A DNA stretch of 64,000 nucleotides. It comes from Rhodocaloribacter litoris (GTDB taxonomy: Bacteria > Bacteroidota > Rhodothermia > Rhodothermales > ISCAR-4553). Positions 16,428 to 25,266 of this stretch are shown here, piece after piece. The DNA is taken from contig NZ_CP076718.1 in the NCBI RefSeq assembly GCF_011682235.2, positions 2,786,622-2,850,621 of the forward strand, read 5' to 3'. Position 1 is the stretch's first letter, and the number at the start of each line of letters is the position of its first letter. A model generated the notes under the pieces. The model was given only the letters and a program-made list of their open reading frames with translations, ran no database searches and was not told where the DNA came from. A program made the translations under genes and the position numbers.

Positions 16428-19040
16428 ATGCGTGTTCTTTGTATTCTCGTCGGGTTTGCCTTTGCCGTCGTGCCTTCCATCCGGGCGCAGAGCGAGTACG
16501 AAACCTATACGGGCTTTTCGGTGCCGACCGAGGCCGTGCTTCCCGGTGCGGAGGTGCATCCGTCGCTGTGGTTCACGGCCGACGAGATCGCGGTCGTGAA
16601 GGCCCGGTGGAACCATCCGGCCTATGCCGACCTGGTCGCGGAGATCACGAGCGACATTAGCAGCTTCAAAAGCCGGAATCCCGCCAGCACCGATCCCAGC
16701 GACCGGCCCCGGATGGCCAAGACCCTCGCGTTTGCCTGGATCGTCAACGGCGACCTCATCGCCCTGGTCAAGGCGATGGAAACGCTCGGGCTGGCCTACG
16801 AGAACGTGCCCCAGGAAGTGGGTTCGGATACGTTCGACGGCGAATATGATGAGATCTACCGGGCCACGTGGCTGCAGAATTACTGCGCCGCCTATGACTG
16901 GCTCTACGACCGGCTCACGCCGGAGATGGAGGCGAAGGTCCGGGCACGGCTCGTCGCCGAGGCCGAGTTGCTCTACGCCCACATGAACAGTTACGCCCCG
17001 CGCCCGCACAACCACCGCTCGAAGCCGGCCTATGCCCTCGGCACCGCCGCGCTAACGCTTTCCGACCACCCGGACGCGGCGGCCTGGCTGTCGTTCGCGC
17101 TCGATCGCCAGAACACGGTCACGCGCTACATGTTCAGCGAAGACGGGGTCTACCGCGAGGGATCGCACTATTACGTGTTCACCCTCGTCAATGCGATCCC
17201 GTTCCTCTGGCACTACCGCAACGTGGCGGGCGTGGATCTTTTCCCCTATTACCAGCCGGCCTTCGAGTGGCCCCTGCGCATCCGGAACGGGCGCGGCTGG
17301 ATGCCCAACCTGGAGGACGGTTTCATGAAGCCTGCGCCCACCCATACCGTGGCCGCTGCCTACCGGGACGCGCCCACCGCGCTGCACGGCACGGCACCGC
17401 TGGGCGAACTGCTCCAGTGGAACTGGGCGACGACGTCTTTCTTCACGCAGAACTACACCGGCGCCACGAACGACGTGACCTGGGAGATCGACGTCCTGCT
17501 GACCTGGGATGCCGACCTCCCGGCGACGGCGCCGGATGCTTCGCCCACCCAGATCGTCGGCAGCGGGCAGGTGGCCTTCCGCAGCGGCTGGGCGGGCGAT
17601 GACGTCCGGTATCTCCTCTTTCACGGCGTCGCCTCGGCCGATAACCACGATCACCCGGACCACCTTTCCTACGTCCTCGATGCCGAAGGCACCCCGCTCG
17701 CCGTCGATGCCGGCTACGGCCCCGCCGGCTTCAGCGATGATCGGCGCTCCTGGTATACCTCGGCGCAGGCGCACAACACCGTTACGGTCAATGGTTTTCC
17801 GCTGATCGACTACGACAACACGCAGAACGAGGGGCCGCACCTCCTGCACGCGCTCGACACGCCCGGCTACGACTTTGCCGAGATGGAGGCGCCGAGCAAC
17901 GGGGTGGCGGGAGGGGCCGAGGTCCGGCGCGGCATCGCCTTCCCGAACGAGCGCTTCTGGGTGGTCTACGACATCGGCACCTCGGCGAACACGGCCAGCT
18001 ATCAGGTGCATCTGCACGGGCGGGGCGCGCTCACCCGCGACGGCACGCGCATGACGTGGACGGCCCCGGCCGACACCTACGGCCGGGGCGGCCGCCTCCA
18101 TGCCGCCTTCGTAGGCAATGGTCCCCTCATTGTGGATGAGACGAGCCGGTGGACGAGCCTGTACTGGGGCCACGAGGAAGCACAGACCTACGTCTCCGTC
18201 CGGCAGTCCGGCACGGCGCCGGTGTTTCTGCACGTGCTCTACCCCACCCCGGTGGAGGCCCCGGCGCCGCAGGTCACCGACCTCAGCGCCGACGGGATCG
18301 TCAGCGCGGAGATCGTGGAAGACGACGGGGCCACCACGAACGTGGCCGTCCAGCGTGATCCCGCGTTCCGCACGGCCGGACCGCTCGGGACCGACGCCGC
18401 GTTTGCCTGGGTGGGGCACATGGACGGCGCGGTCCGCCGGTTTGCCGTCACCGAAGGGCACCGGGTGAACTGGGAAGGCCAGGATCTGCTGCAGGCAACG
18501 CTTGCGCTGACGGCGGCGGTGGACCGCTCGGATGCAGCACACCAGAGGCTGTATCTGGAGCCCTTTGAGGGGGAAGCCGGCATCACCCTGCAGGTAGGAG
18601 CAGACCCGATCGTCGGTGTGACCCTGAACGGCGAGCCGATTCCGTATGACGAACTGGGTGACGGGCGTGTGCACTTCAGCGTCAACGGTAGTGTCTTCCA
18701 GGAGACCGGTGTAGTCCTCATTGAAACCGGGACCGACACGGGCGTGGAGACTCCCGCCGGAGCAGGGCAGGCCCTCCGTATCGAGGGGCCTTTTCCCAAC
18801 CCGTCGCGGGGGGCCACGCACCTGCGTCTGTTCCTGCCGGAGCCGGGGCACGTGCGCGTCACGGCGTACGATCTGCTGGGGCGGCGCCTGGCTGTACTGG
18901 CGGACGGATACCGACCCCGTGGTGTGTCGGTGATCTCGTGGGAGGCCGGGGTGTCGGGCGGTGGTTTGCCGGCGGGGCCGTATTTCATCGAAGTCTTGAC
19001 GAAACGGGCGCGGGTCTACGTCCGGGGGGTGATGCTCTGA
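16428..19040 (+). CDS. Heparinase II/III-fold polysaccharide lyase (PL39-like), T9SS-secreted
   Basis: An 870-residue protein with a signal peptide (ending IRAQ), an alpha-toroid domain (about 60-380, with HNHRSKPAYALG and YREGSHYYVF), a heparinase II/III beta domain (DNHDHPDHLSYVLDAEGTPL, about 405-425) and a C-terminal T9SS sorting domain (GPFPNPSRGATHLRLF... GRRLAVLADG... AGPYFIEVL). The arrangement resembles PL39 alginate lyases, known in thermophiles including Rhodothermus; assignment to PL39 rather than another toroid family is moderate. The sorting domain predicts surface or extracellular action. The stop overlaps the start of dctP by one base. Confidence 0.8.
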   Translation: MRVLCILVGFAFAVVPSIRAQSEYETYTGFSVPTEAVLPGAEVHPSLWFTADEIAVVKARWNHPAYADLVAEITSDISSFKSRNPASTDPSDRPRMAKTLAFAWIVNGDLIALVKAMETLGLAYENVPQEVGSDTFDGEYDEIYRATWLQNYCAAYDWLYDRLTPEMEAKVRARLVAEAELLYAHMNSYAPRPHNHRSKPAYALGTAALTLSDHPDAAAWLSFALDRQNTVTRYMFSEDGVYREGSHYYVFTLVNAIPFLWHYRNVAGVDLFPYYQPAFEWPLRIRNGRGWMPNLEDGFMKPAPTHTVAAAYRDAPTALHGTAPLGELLQWNWATTSFFTQNYTGATNDVTWEIDVLLTWDADLPATAPDASPTQIVGSGQVAFRSGWAGDDVRYLLFHGVASADNHDHPDHLSYVLDAEGTPLAVDAGYGPAGFSDDRRSWYTSAQAHNTVTVNGFPLIDYDNTQNEGPHLLHALDTPGYDFAEMEAPSNGVAGGAEVRRGIAFPNERFWVVYDIGTSANTASYQVHLHGRGALTRDGTRMTWTAPADTYGRGGRLHAAFVGNGPLIVDETSRWTSLYWGHEEAQTYVSVRQSGTAPVFLHVLYPTPVEAPAPQVTDLSADGIVSAEIVEDDGATTNVAVQRDPAFRTAGPLGTDAAFAWVGHMDGAVRRFAVTEGHRVNWEGQDLLQATLALTAAVDRSDAAHQRLYLEPFEGEAGITLQVGADPIVGVTLNGEPIPYDELGDGRVHFSVNGSVFQETGVVLIETGTDTGVETPAGAGQALRIEGPFPNPSRGATHLRLFLPEPGHVRVTAYDLLGRRLAVLADGYRPRGVSVISWEAGVSGGGLPAGPYFIEVLTKRARVYVRGVML

Positions 19041-20071
19041 TGCGGATGCTTCATCTGAGCGCGGTGCTGCTCGTCGTCATGCTGGCCGGCTGCACGGTGC
19101 GGGAGGAGGTCGTCGTCCTGCGCCTGGCGCACGTGCTGGCGACCGATCACCCCGTCCATCTCGGCATGGCTCGCTTCGGTGAACGCCTGGAAGCGCTCTC
19201 GGGCGGGACCATGCGGGTCGAGATCTATCCCAACGGCCAGCTCGGCTCCGAGCGCGAGACCATCGAGCTGCTGCAACTGGGCACGCTCGACCTCGCCAAA
19301 GTCTCCGCCGCCGTCGTCGAAAACTTCGTCCCCGAGATGGGGGTCTTCAGCCTGCCCTATCTGTTCGACGATGCCGATCATCTGTGGCGGGTGCTGAACG
19401 GCCCCATCGGCAAGGAAATCCTGCTGGCCGGGGAGCCCTACCGCATCCGGGGGCTGTGCTACTACGATGCCGGCTTTCGTTCCTTCTACGTGAGGGACCG
19501 TGCCGTGCAGGCGCCCGAAGACCTTCAGGGGCTGAAGATCCGGGTGATGCGCAGCAACCTGTCTATCCGGACGATCAACCTGCTCGGGGGCAATGCCACG
19601 CCGCTCGCCTACGGGGAGATTTACACGGCGCTTCAGCAGGGCGTCGTCGATGGGGCTGAGAACAACCCGCCCAACTTCTACGGCTCCAAGCACTACGAGG
19701 TCAGCCGGTATTACATCCTCGATGAGCACTCTGCACCACCCGACGTCCTGCTCATTTCGACCTGGCGGTGGAACCAGCTGTCGGCGCAGCAGCGCGCCTG
19801 GATCGAGGAGGCCATCGAAGAATCCGTCGCCTACCAGCGGGAGCTCTGGGAAGAGGCGACGGCGGCGGCGCTGGCTGCCGTCGAGGAGGCCGGCATCACG
19901 GTGATCCAACCGGACAAGACGCCGTTCCGGCAGGCCGTCGCCCCGCTGTACGAGGACCTGAAGGGCACCGAACTCGGCCGGTGGGCAGAACGGATCCGTG
20001 CGCTGGCGACCGCACCCGCCGGCAAAGCCGCCGCGCGCGATACCCTTTCCACCAACGGCTCTGATTCCTGA
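19040..20071 (+). CDS. dctP: TRAP transporter substrate-binding lipoprotein (DctP)
   Basis: A 343-residue DctP-family solute receptor with a lipobox (MLAGC), so it is membrane-anchored in the periplasm. Typical family segments are LRLAHVLATDHPVH, VEIYPNGQLGSERE and a conserved arginine in LKIRVMRS that usually binds the substrate carboxylate. In this operon the cargo is probably an alginate-derived monouronate or DEH/KDG. It overlaps the preceding lyase by one base and the dctQ gene by one base, indicating translational coupling. Many marine alginate loci use MFS importers instead; use of TRAP here is notable. Confidence 0.9.
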   Translation: MRMLHLSAVLLVVMLAGCTVREEVVVLRLAHVLATDHPVHLGMARFGERLEALSGGTMRVEIYPNGQLGSERETIELLQLGTLDLAKVSAAVVENFVPEMGVFSLPYLFDDADHLWRVLNGPIGKEILLAGEPYRIRGLCYYDAGFRSFYVRDRAVQAPEDLQGLKIRVMRSNLSIRTINLLGGNATPLAYGEIYTALQQGVVDGAENNPPNFYGSKHYEVSRYYILDEHSAPPDVLLISTWRWNQLSAQQRAWIEEAIEESVAYQRELWEEATAAALAAVEEAGITVIQPDKTPFRQAVAPLYEDLKGTELGRWAERIRALATAPAGKAAARDTLSTNGSDS

Positions 20072-20592
20072 TGAAGAAGCTCGCCGCAATCGTAGACCGG
20101 ATCGTGGAGGTCCTGCTGGTCCTGCTCATGGCCGTGATGGTGGTCGTGGTGTCGTGGCAGGTGGCCACGCGCTACCTGCTCAACGATCCCAGTTCCATCA
20201 CGGAAGAGCTGGCGACCTACCTGCTCATCTGGATTTCCCTGATCGGGGCGGCTTATGCCCTGCGCCGGCGGGCCCACCTCGGCATCGATATTCTGGTGCG
20301 GTCCATGTCGCCGAAGAAACGCCGGATAGCAGCCTATGCCGGGCTCGCGGCGGTGGCACTCTTTGCGCTGCTCGTCCTCGTGGGAGGCGGTATCCGGATC
20401 GTGTACGTGACGCTGGCGCTGAAACAGATCTCGGCGGCCCTTCGCGTGCCCATCGGATACGTGTACCTCGTGCTCCCGCTCAGCGGTCTGCTCATGACGT
20501 TCTATGCCCTCGTGGCGGCGACCGAGATCCGCCGCGGCGAAGTGCCGCCCTCCGGGGAGGAGGACCGTGTCCCGGTTCCTCCCATCGACTGA
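20071..20592 (+). CDS. dctQ: TRAP transporter small membrane subunit (DctQ)
   Basis: A 173-residue protein with four predicted membrane helices (residues about 12-34, 48-66, 86-108, 127-150) and the family pattern SWQVATRYLLNDPSSITEELATYLLIWISLIGAAYALRR, interrupted here only by description. It pairs with DctM to form the sodium-driven permease. It begins on the stop codon of dctP. Confidence 0.9.
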   Translation: MKKLAAIVDRIVEVLLVLLMAVMVVVVSWQVATRYLLNDPSSITEELATYLLIWISLIGAAYALRRRAHLGIDILVRSMSPKKRRIAAYAGLAAVALFALLVLVGGGIRIVYVTLALKQISAALRVPIGYVYLVLPLSGLLMTFYALVAATEIRRGEVPPSGEEDRVPVPPID

Positions 20593-20626
20593 TCCTTCCT
20601 CCTTCGCACTGTATTGCCGGTTTTGT

Positions 20627-21922
20627 ATGGCTCTCGCTGTCGTCATTCTCCTCGTTACGTTCCTCGTCCTGCTCGCGCTCGACGTGCCGGTGGCGTTCTG
20701 CATCGGGCTGGCGACCCTCTTCTCGATGTTTGCCATGGTGGATTTCATCCCGGCCATCAGCACCGTGGCGCAGCGCGTGGCGACGGGACTCGACTCGTTC
20801 ACGTTGCTGGCCATTCCCTTCTTCATTCTGGCCGGCAACATCATGGGGCGGGGCGGCATTGCACATCGTCTCATTGCCCTGGCCCGGGCCCTCGTGGGGA
20901 GCCTGCCCGGCGGGCTCGCTTTCGTCAACGTCATCGCGAACATGCTCTTCGGTGCCATCAGCGGAAGTGCCATCGCCTCGGCCGTGGCTATCGGGGGTGT
21001 GATGCATCCGCGGATGGTCAGGAGCGGGTACGGCGCCGGCTACAGCGCGGCCGTGAACGTCACGAGCGCCACGACGGGCCTGGTGATCCCGCCCAGCAAC
21101 GTGCTGATCATCTATTCGCTGGCCTCGGGCGGCGTCTCCGTGGCCGCCCTGTTCGTGGCGGGGTACCTCCCTGGCCTGCTCATGGGGATGGCGCTCATGA
21201 TCGTGGCCGGCGTCGTGGCCTACCGGCGCGGCTTCCGTACCGATGAGCGCGTCCCCCTCACCGAGGTGGCGCGCCGGCTGCTGGATGCGCTCCCGAGCCT
21301 CGGTCTCATCATCGTCGTCATCGGAGGGATCGTCGCGGGCATCTTTACCGCCACCGAGGCGGCTGCCATCGCGGTGCTGTACGCTCTTGTGCTTTCGGTG
21401 GGCATTTATCGAGAGATCCGTCTCCGCGAGCTGTTCGACGTGTTGTTGCACTCGGTCGTGACGACCGCCGTCGTCATGCTCCTCATTGCCACGAGCATGG
21501 CGCTTTCGTGGGCGCTCTCCTTCGAGCGGATTCCGCAGGAGGTGGGGGAAGCGCTGGTTTCCGTGAGTGAGAACCCGGTCGTGTTGCTCCTGCTCGTCAA
21601 CGTGATGCTCCTGTTGGTCGGGACGTTCATGGACATGACGCCGGCCATTCTCATCTTCACGCCCATTTTCTTGCCGGTAGCTGTGCAGATGGGCGTGGAT
21701 CCCGTGCATTTCGGCATTCTCATGGTGGTGAACCTGTGCATCGGGCTGTGCACGCCCCCGGTAGGGACGGTTCTCTTTGCCGGGTGCAGCGTGGCCGGTG
21801 TGCCCGTGAGCGGGATCGTCCGGCCCCTGCTACCTCTGTACATAGCGCTCCTGCTCGCCCTCCTGATTGTGACCTTCGTACCGGCGCTGACGCTCTGGCT
21901 CCCCGGCGTATTCGGGCTATGA
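20627..21922 (+). CDS. dctM: TRAP transporter large membrane subunit (DctM)
   Basis: A 431-residue DctM-family permease with about twelve hydrophobic segments and conserved family motifs (PFFILAGNIMGRGGI, GAISGSAIASAVAIG, PPSNVLIIYSLASGG, GLCTPPVGTVLF). It carries the ion-coupled transport path for the DctP substrate across the inner membrane. The start at 20627 gives a hydrophobic N terminus (MALAVVILLVTFLVL) typical of the family. Last gene of the second operon. Confidence 0.92.
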   Translation: MALAVVILLVTFLVLLALDVPVAFCIGLATLFSMFAMVDFIPAISTVAQRVATGLDSFTLLAIPFFILAGNIMGRGGIAHRLIALARALVGSLPGGLAFVNVIANMLFGAISGSAIASAVAIGGVMHPRMVRSGYGAGYSAAVNVTSATTGLVIPPSNVLIIYSLASGGVSVAALFVAGYLPGLLMGMALMIVAGVVAYRRGFRTDERVPLTEVARRLLDALPSLGLIIVVIGGIVAGIFTATEAAAIAVLYALVLSVGIYREIRLRELFDVLLHSVVTTAVVMLLIATSMALSWALSFERIPQEVGEALVSVSENPVVLLLLVNVMLLLVGTFMDMTPAILIFTPIFLPVAVQMGVDPVHFGILMVVNLCIGLCTPPVGTVLFAGCSVAGVPVSGIVRPLLPLYIALLLALLIVTFVPALTLWLPGVFGL

Positions 21923-21968
21923 GCGGGCCTGTTCGCCCGGCGTGTGATGGGATCAAATGATCCGAGTG

Positions 21969-21990
21969 TGTGTTAACTGACGTCATACAC
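21969..21990 (+). promoter_or_regulatory. Probable autoregulatory operator of the GntR gene
   Basis: The sequence TGTTAACTGACGTCATACA lies 23 bases before the regulator's start codon. Read on the minus strand it begins TGTATGACGT, matching the first ten bases of the core of the three other operators (TGTATGACAT) in nine positions, and then has GTTAACA where they have GTTACA. It is built around the palindrome TGACGTCA. Autoregulation by the GntR protein is inferred. Confidence 0.5.
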
Positions 21991-22012
21991 TTCACCAGCT
22001 TTTGAGGGCGAT

Positions 22013-22744
22013 ATGTTCAAGGCCGTTGGGAAACGCCAGTTGCTCAGCCATGCCGTCGAGGAAGAAATCGAGGCCGCCATCCGGGACGGTCGCCTCGCCG
22101 TAGGCGACCGGCTTCCCTCCGAGATGGAGCTCTGCGAGCAGTTCGGGGTCAGCCGGACGGTGATGCGCGAGGCGCTCCGCATGCTGTCGGCCCGCCGGCT
22201 CGTTCGCATCGAGAAAGGGCGGGGTATCTTTGTAGATACGCCTTCGGTCGCCTCCGTGTCCGCTCCGCTGGAGCTCTACCTGCACCTGAACCGGGGGACC
22301 GGTCAGGCGCTGGACGTGGTACGGGCGCGTCAGATCATCGAACCCCCTATCGCGGCCGAGGCGGCGCGGCGGCACACCGCGGAGGACGCGGAGCGGATCC
22401 TGGCCAATCTCGATATGCTCAAGGCCTGCGAGCGTCCCTTCGAGAAGCTCTCGAAGCTGGACATGGAGTTCCACGTGCTCATTGCCGAGGCCACGCACAA
22501 TCCGTTGATGCCCCTCCTGATCCATCCCATCCAGCAACTCATGCCCAAGATCAAGACGGGCGTATACTATGCCGTGAGCGATGCCCACGAAGCCGCCGTG
22601 ACGTGGCATTCCGCGATCGTCGAGGCAATTTTGAACCGCGACCCTGAAGCGGCCCACGAGCGGATGGCCAGGCACCTGGAGATCGCGGAACATCATGTCC
22701 GGCAACTGATGGCGGTGGAAGCGGAGAGCGAAGTGGGAGGATAA
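22013..22744 (+). CDS. GntR-family transcriptional regulator, FadR/FCD subfamily
   Basis: A 243-residue regulator. The N-terminal winged helix (about 8-75) has the signature LPSEMELCEQFGVSRTVMREALRML, and the C-terminal FCD domain carries Asp/His metal-ligand positions (LDMEFH, TWH, ARHLEIAEHH). FadR-subfamily proteins are usually ligand-relieved repressors. Given the pathway, the likely effector is KDG or another alginate breakdown intermediate. It lies between the TRAP genes and another operator-controlled gene, and shared operators at 692, 12726 and 22797 are its probable targets. Ligand and target assignment are inferred. Confidence 0.85.
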   Translation: MFKAVGKRQLLSHAVEEEIEAAIRDGRLAVGDRLPSEMELCEQFGVSRTVMREALRMLSARRLVRIEKGRGIFVDTPSVASVSAPLELYLHLNRGTGQALDVVRARQIIEPPIAAEAARRHTAEDAERILANLDMLKACERPFEKLSKLDMEFHVLIAEATHNPLMPLLIHPIQQLMPKIKTGVYYAVSDAHEAAVTWHSAIVEAILNRDPEAAHERMARHLEIAEHHVRQLMAVEAESEVGG

Positions 22745-22796
22745 CGGGCGATCGCCGGAAAGCCATCCCGCGTCTGAATAAAAATCACATCTCATC

Positions 22797-22825
22797 TTGT
22801 ATGACATGTTACAAATCGCTATACT
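22797..22825 (+). promoter_or_regulatory. Promoter with overlapping GntR-type operator, site 3
   Basis: TTGTAT (22797-22802), a 17-base spacer and TATACT (22820-22825). The operator TTGTATGACATGTTACAAAT matches site 2 over 20 bases. It drives the surface protein gene at 22900, with a 5' untranslated region of about 70 bases. Confidence 0.72.
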
Positions 22826-22899
22826 ATAACACGGGATGATGGTCCACGGGTGGCCTTCGTCGCGAAGCGCTTTTTTTCCCTTCCAAAACGCACAATGCC

Positions 22900-24477
22900 A
22901 TGGTCTACCGATACTGCCTCTGGAGCCTCGCGGTCGCATTTACTCTCCTGACGGCCGGTACCGCACAGGCTCAGATCACCGTCGCCAACGACGGCGGCAA
23001 CTGGGACGATCCGAACACCTGGTCCACCGGGACGGTCCCGACGGCAAACGACGACGTCGTCATCGATAGCACGGTTTCGATCAACATCGCCAACGCCGAA
23101 GCACGCAACGTCACGGTTACGGGCGAAGCGGGGGAACTCCGCTACGAGCGCGATCCCTCCCTGGCCGGGTTCGGCCTGACCGTCTATGGTAATCTGGTCA
23201 TCGAAGGGCCGGACGCCGAACTCCGGCCGCTTTCCCAGGAAGACCCGGATACCGGCGTGGGGTACGGTATCGTATACCATCGCCTGACCGTCTACGGAAA
23301 CATTGACAACAGCACCGGCGGCACGTTCGACATGCGGCGCGGGGCCACGAGCACGGACCCGCCCACGGCCGCCTTCGTCGATCTCATTTTCGAAGGCTCC
23401 GATGATTCGGTGGTCACGCTGGGCGAATACGACAACAATACCAACCAGCTCTTCCAGGTGTTTATCCGGAAGACGGACGGGGGGCGCGTGGTGCTGGGCA
23501 GCGACGTCACACAGGACAACAACAGCCTGGCCAAGCTGCACCTCGAAAGCGGTAACATCGTTACGAACGAGTACCGCTGGCGGGTGTGGACCAACAGCTC
23601 CAGCGGCGTCGTGGGGGGATCGCCGAACTCCTATGTGATCGGGGCCCTCTCGCGCGGCATCCCCAGGAGCGGCGACGCCTACGAACGCGTCTATCCCGTC
23701 GGCGATGAGAGCGCCTACCGGCCGGTGACGATCTATTCCTCCGACCTGGTGCCGGACGATCAGGACTTCGAGGTGCGCGTCATCGCTGGCGATGCCGATC
23801 CCGGTTCGGCCACCCTCGAAAACGGCCTCATGGACATCTCGCCCGTCCGGTACTATGCCTTCACGATGTTCGAGCGGGATACCGGCGACCCGTATACGGT
23901 GGACCGCATTGCGATCAGTTACGGTCCGGACGACGGCGTGCCGGAGGGGAGTTCGGAGTTCGTCGTTGCGACCTCCGTGGCAGAAGACCGCTCCGTGTGG
24001 CGCAACAGCGGCGGCTTCGATCCCGACACCGGCAGCCCGCACGTCACGACGCTGGCCGCCCCGCCGACGCTGGTGCAGTCGGGTGACCTTGCGGATTTCA
24101 CCTTCGAGATCACCCTGGAGGGCGATCCGCCGACGTTCGTTCAGGACACCTATTATGCTGCCATCGGGACCACCGAGGCGTTCGTGACGTCCACCGAAGA
24201 AACGACGCTGCCCGATGGGTTCATCCTCAGCGCCATCTATCCGAACCCCTTCCGCGGCACCGCTGCCCTTTCGCTCGAAGTGCCGCGGCCGGTGGAGGTG
24301 CGCGTGCGGGTCTTTGACCTGCTCGGGCGCGAGGTGGCCTCCCTGGCAGACGGCTATCTGACGCCCGGCAGCCACACCTTCCGGTGGGAAGGGGGGCAGG
24401 CCCCGGCCGGCCTGTACTTCATCCGGGTAGAGACCGACACCTTCACGGCGACCCGAAAGGTCACCCTGCTTCGCTAG
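22900..24477 (+). CDS. Secreted surface protein with T9SS domain, same operator as alginate genes
   Basis: A 525-residue protein with a signal peptide (ending AQAQ), a beta-rich N-terminal part opening with GGNWDDPNTWSTGTVPTANDDVVID, a G8-like pattern common in Bacteroidota surface proteins, a central region of beta-helix character (LTVYGNLVIEG, LTVYGNIDNSTGG) and a C-terminal T9SS sorting domain (SAIYPNPFRGTAALSLEV... GREVASLADG... AGLYFIRVE). No catalytic motif was recognised. Being preceded by the same operator as the lyase operons, it is probably made during alginate growth, perhaps for binding alginate or holding it at the surface. A terminator follows 11 bases after its stop. Confidence 0.68.
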   Translation: MVYRYCLWSLAVAFTLLTAGTAQAQITVANDGGNWDDPNTWSTGTVPTANDDVVIDSTVSINIANAEARNVTVTGEAGELRYERDPSLAGFGLTVYGNLVIEGPDAELRPLSQEDPDTGVGYGIVYHRLTVYGNIDNSTGGTFDMRRGATSTDPPTAAFVDLIFEGSDDSVVTLGEYDNNTNQLFQVFIRKTDGGRVVLGSDVTQDNNSLAKLHLESGNIVTNEYRWRVWTNSSSGVVGGSPNSYVIGALSRGIPRSGDAYERVYPVGDESAYRPVTIYSSDLVPDDQDFEVRVIAGDADPGSATLENGLMDISPVRYYAFTMFERDTGDPYTVDRIAISYGPDDGVPEGSSEFVVATSVAEDRSVWRNSGGFDPDTGSPHVTTLAAPPTLVQSGDLADFTFEITLEGDPPTFVQDTYYAAIGTTEAFVTSTEETTLPDGFILSAIYPNPFRGTAALSLEVPRPVEVRVRVFDLLGREVASLADGYLTPGSHTFRWEGGQAPAGLYFIRVETDTFTATRKVTLLR

Positions 24478-24488
24478 TCGGGTGTACG

Positions 24489-24523
24489 AGGGCGCCAGGT
24501 CTTGTGAAAGGACCTGGCGCCCT
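24489..24523 (+). terminator. Rho-independent terminator after the surface protein gene
   Basis: A perfect 13-base stem (24489-24501 with 24511-24523, arm AGGGCGCCAGGTC) closes a 9-base loop TTGTGAAAG and is followed by TATCTTTT. The same bases (TTG in the loop, then TATCTTTT) could serve as a promoter for the aldolase gene 65 bases downstream. Confidence 0.88.
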
Positions 24524-24588
24524 TATCTTTTGGCCCAAGGTCGCCCCGGCAGGGGTTCGTTATTTCTATGCTCACACCCCCGTGTCGT

Positions 24589-25239
24589 ATGAACGTCCGG
24601 AAGGAGATCCTGCAGCGCATCATCGAGAGCGGTGCCGTGGCGGTGGTGCGAATGGCGGATGCGCAGCGTCTGCTTCGTGTGGCCGAGGCTCTTCATGAAG
24701 GAGGCATCACGGCCATCGAAATCACGATGACCACCCCCGACGCGCTGGCGGTCATCGAAGAAGTCGCCGGGGCAATGGGTGACGAGGTGCAGGTCGGCGT
24801 GGGGTCGGTGCTCTCGGCCGAGGTGGCCCGCCAGGCCATCGACGCCGGCGCCCGCTACGTCGTCAGCCCCGTCTTCAAGCCCGAGGTCGTGGCCGAGGCG
24901 CACCGCCACGACGTGCCCGCCATGCCGGGCTGCTTCACCCCCACGGAGATTCTGGCCGCCACCGAGGCCGGCGCCGACCTCGTCAAGGTGTTCCCGGCCG
25001 ACGTGGTGGGCATGCCGTTCTTCAAGGCGGTGCTGGCCCCGATGCCGCACCTGAAGCTGATGCCCACCGGCGGCGTCACGCTCGAGAACGCGGGCGACTG
25101 GATCCGCGCCGGCGCCGTGGCCGTCGGCGTTGGCAGCGCCCTGCTGGACAAGGCCGCCATTGCCGCGGGCGACTATGCCGTCCTCATCGAGAACGCCCGG
25201 AAGCTGCGCCGCAGTGTCGAGGCCGCACGGGCTGAATGA
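24589..25239 (+). CDS. kdgA: KDPG aldolase
   Basis: A 216-residue class I aldolase of the KHG/KDPG family. It has the catalytic Glu segment (ITAIEITMTTPDAL), the Schiff-base lysine in DLVKVFPAD (about residue 127) and the phosphate-binding GGV motif (MPTGGVTLENAGDW). It splits 2-keto-3-deoxy-6-phosphogluconate to pyruvate and glyceraldehyde 3-phosphate, the last step of alginate catabolism. The start at 24589 was preferred over 24568 because homology begins around MNVRKEILQRI. It is followed 27 bases later by the kinase. Confidence 0.92.
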   Translation: MNVRKEILQRIIESGAVAVVRMADAQRLLRVAEALHEGGITAIEITMTTPDALAVIEEVAGAMGDEVQVGVGSVLSAEVARQAIDAGARYVVSPVFKPEVVAEAHRHDVPAMPGCFTPTEILAATEAGADLVKVFPADVVGMPFFKAVLAPMPHLKLMPTGGVTLENAGDWIRAGAVAVGVGSALLDKAAIAAGDYAVLIENARKLRRSVEAARAE

Positions 25240-25266
25240 TCCGTTTCACCTGTTCCCTCTGCCAGT

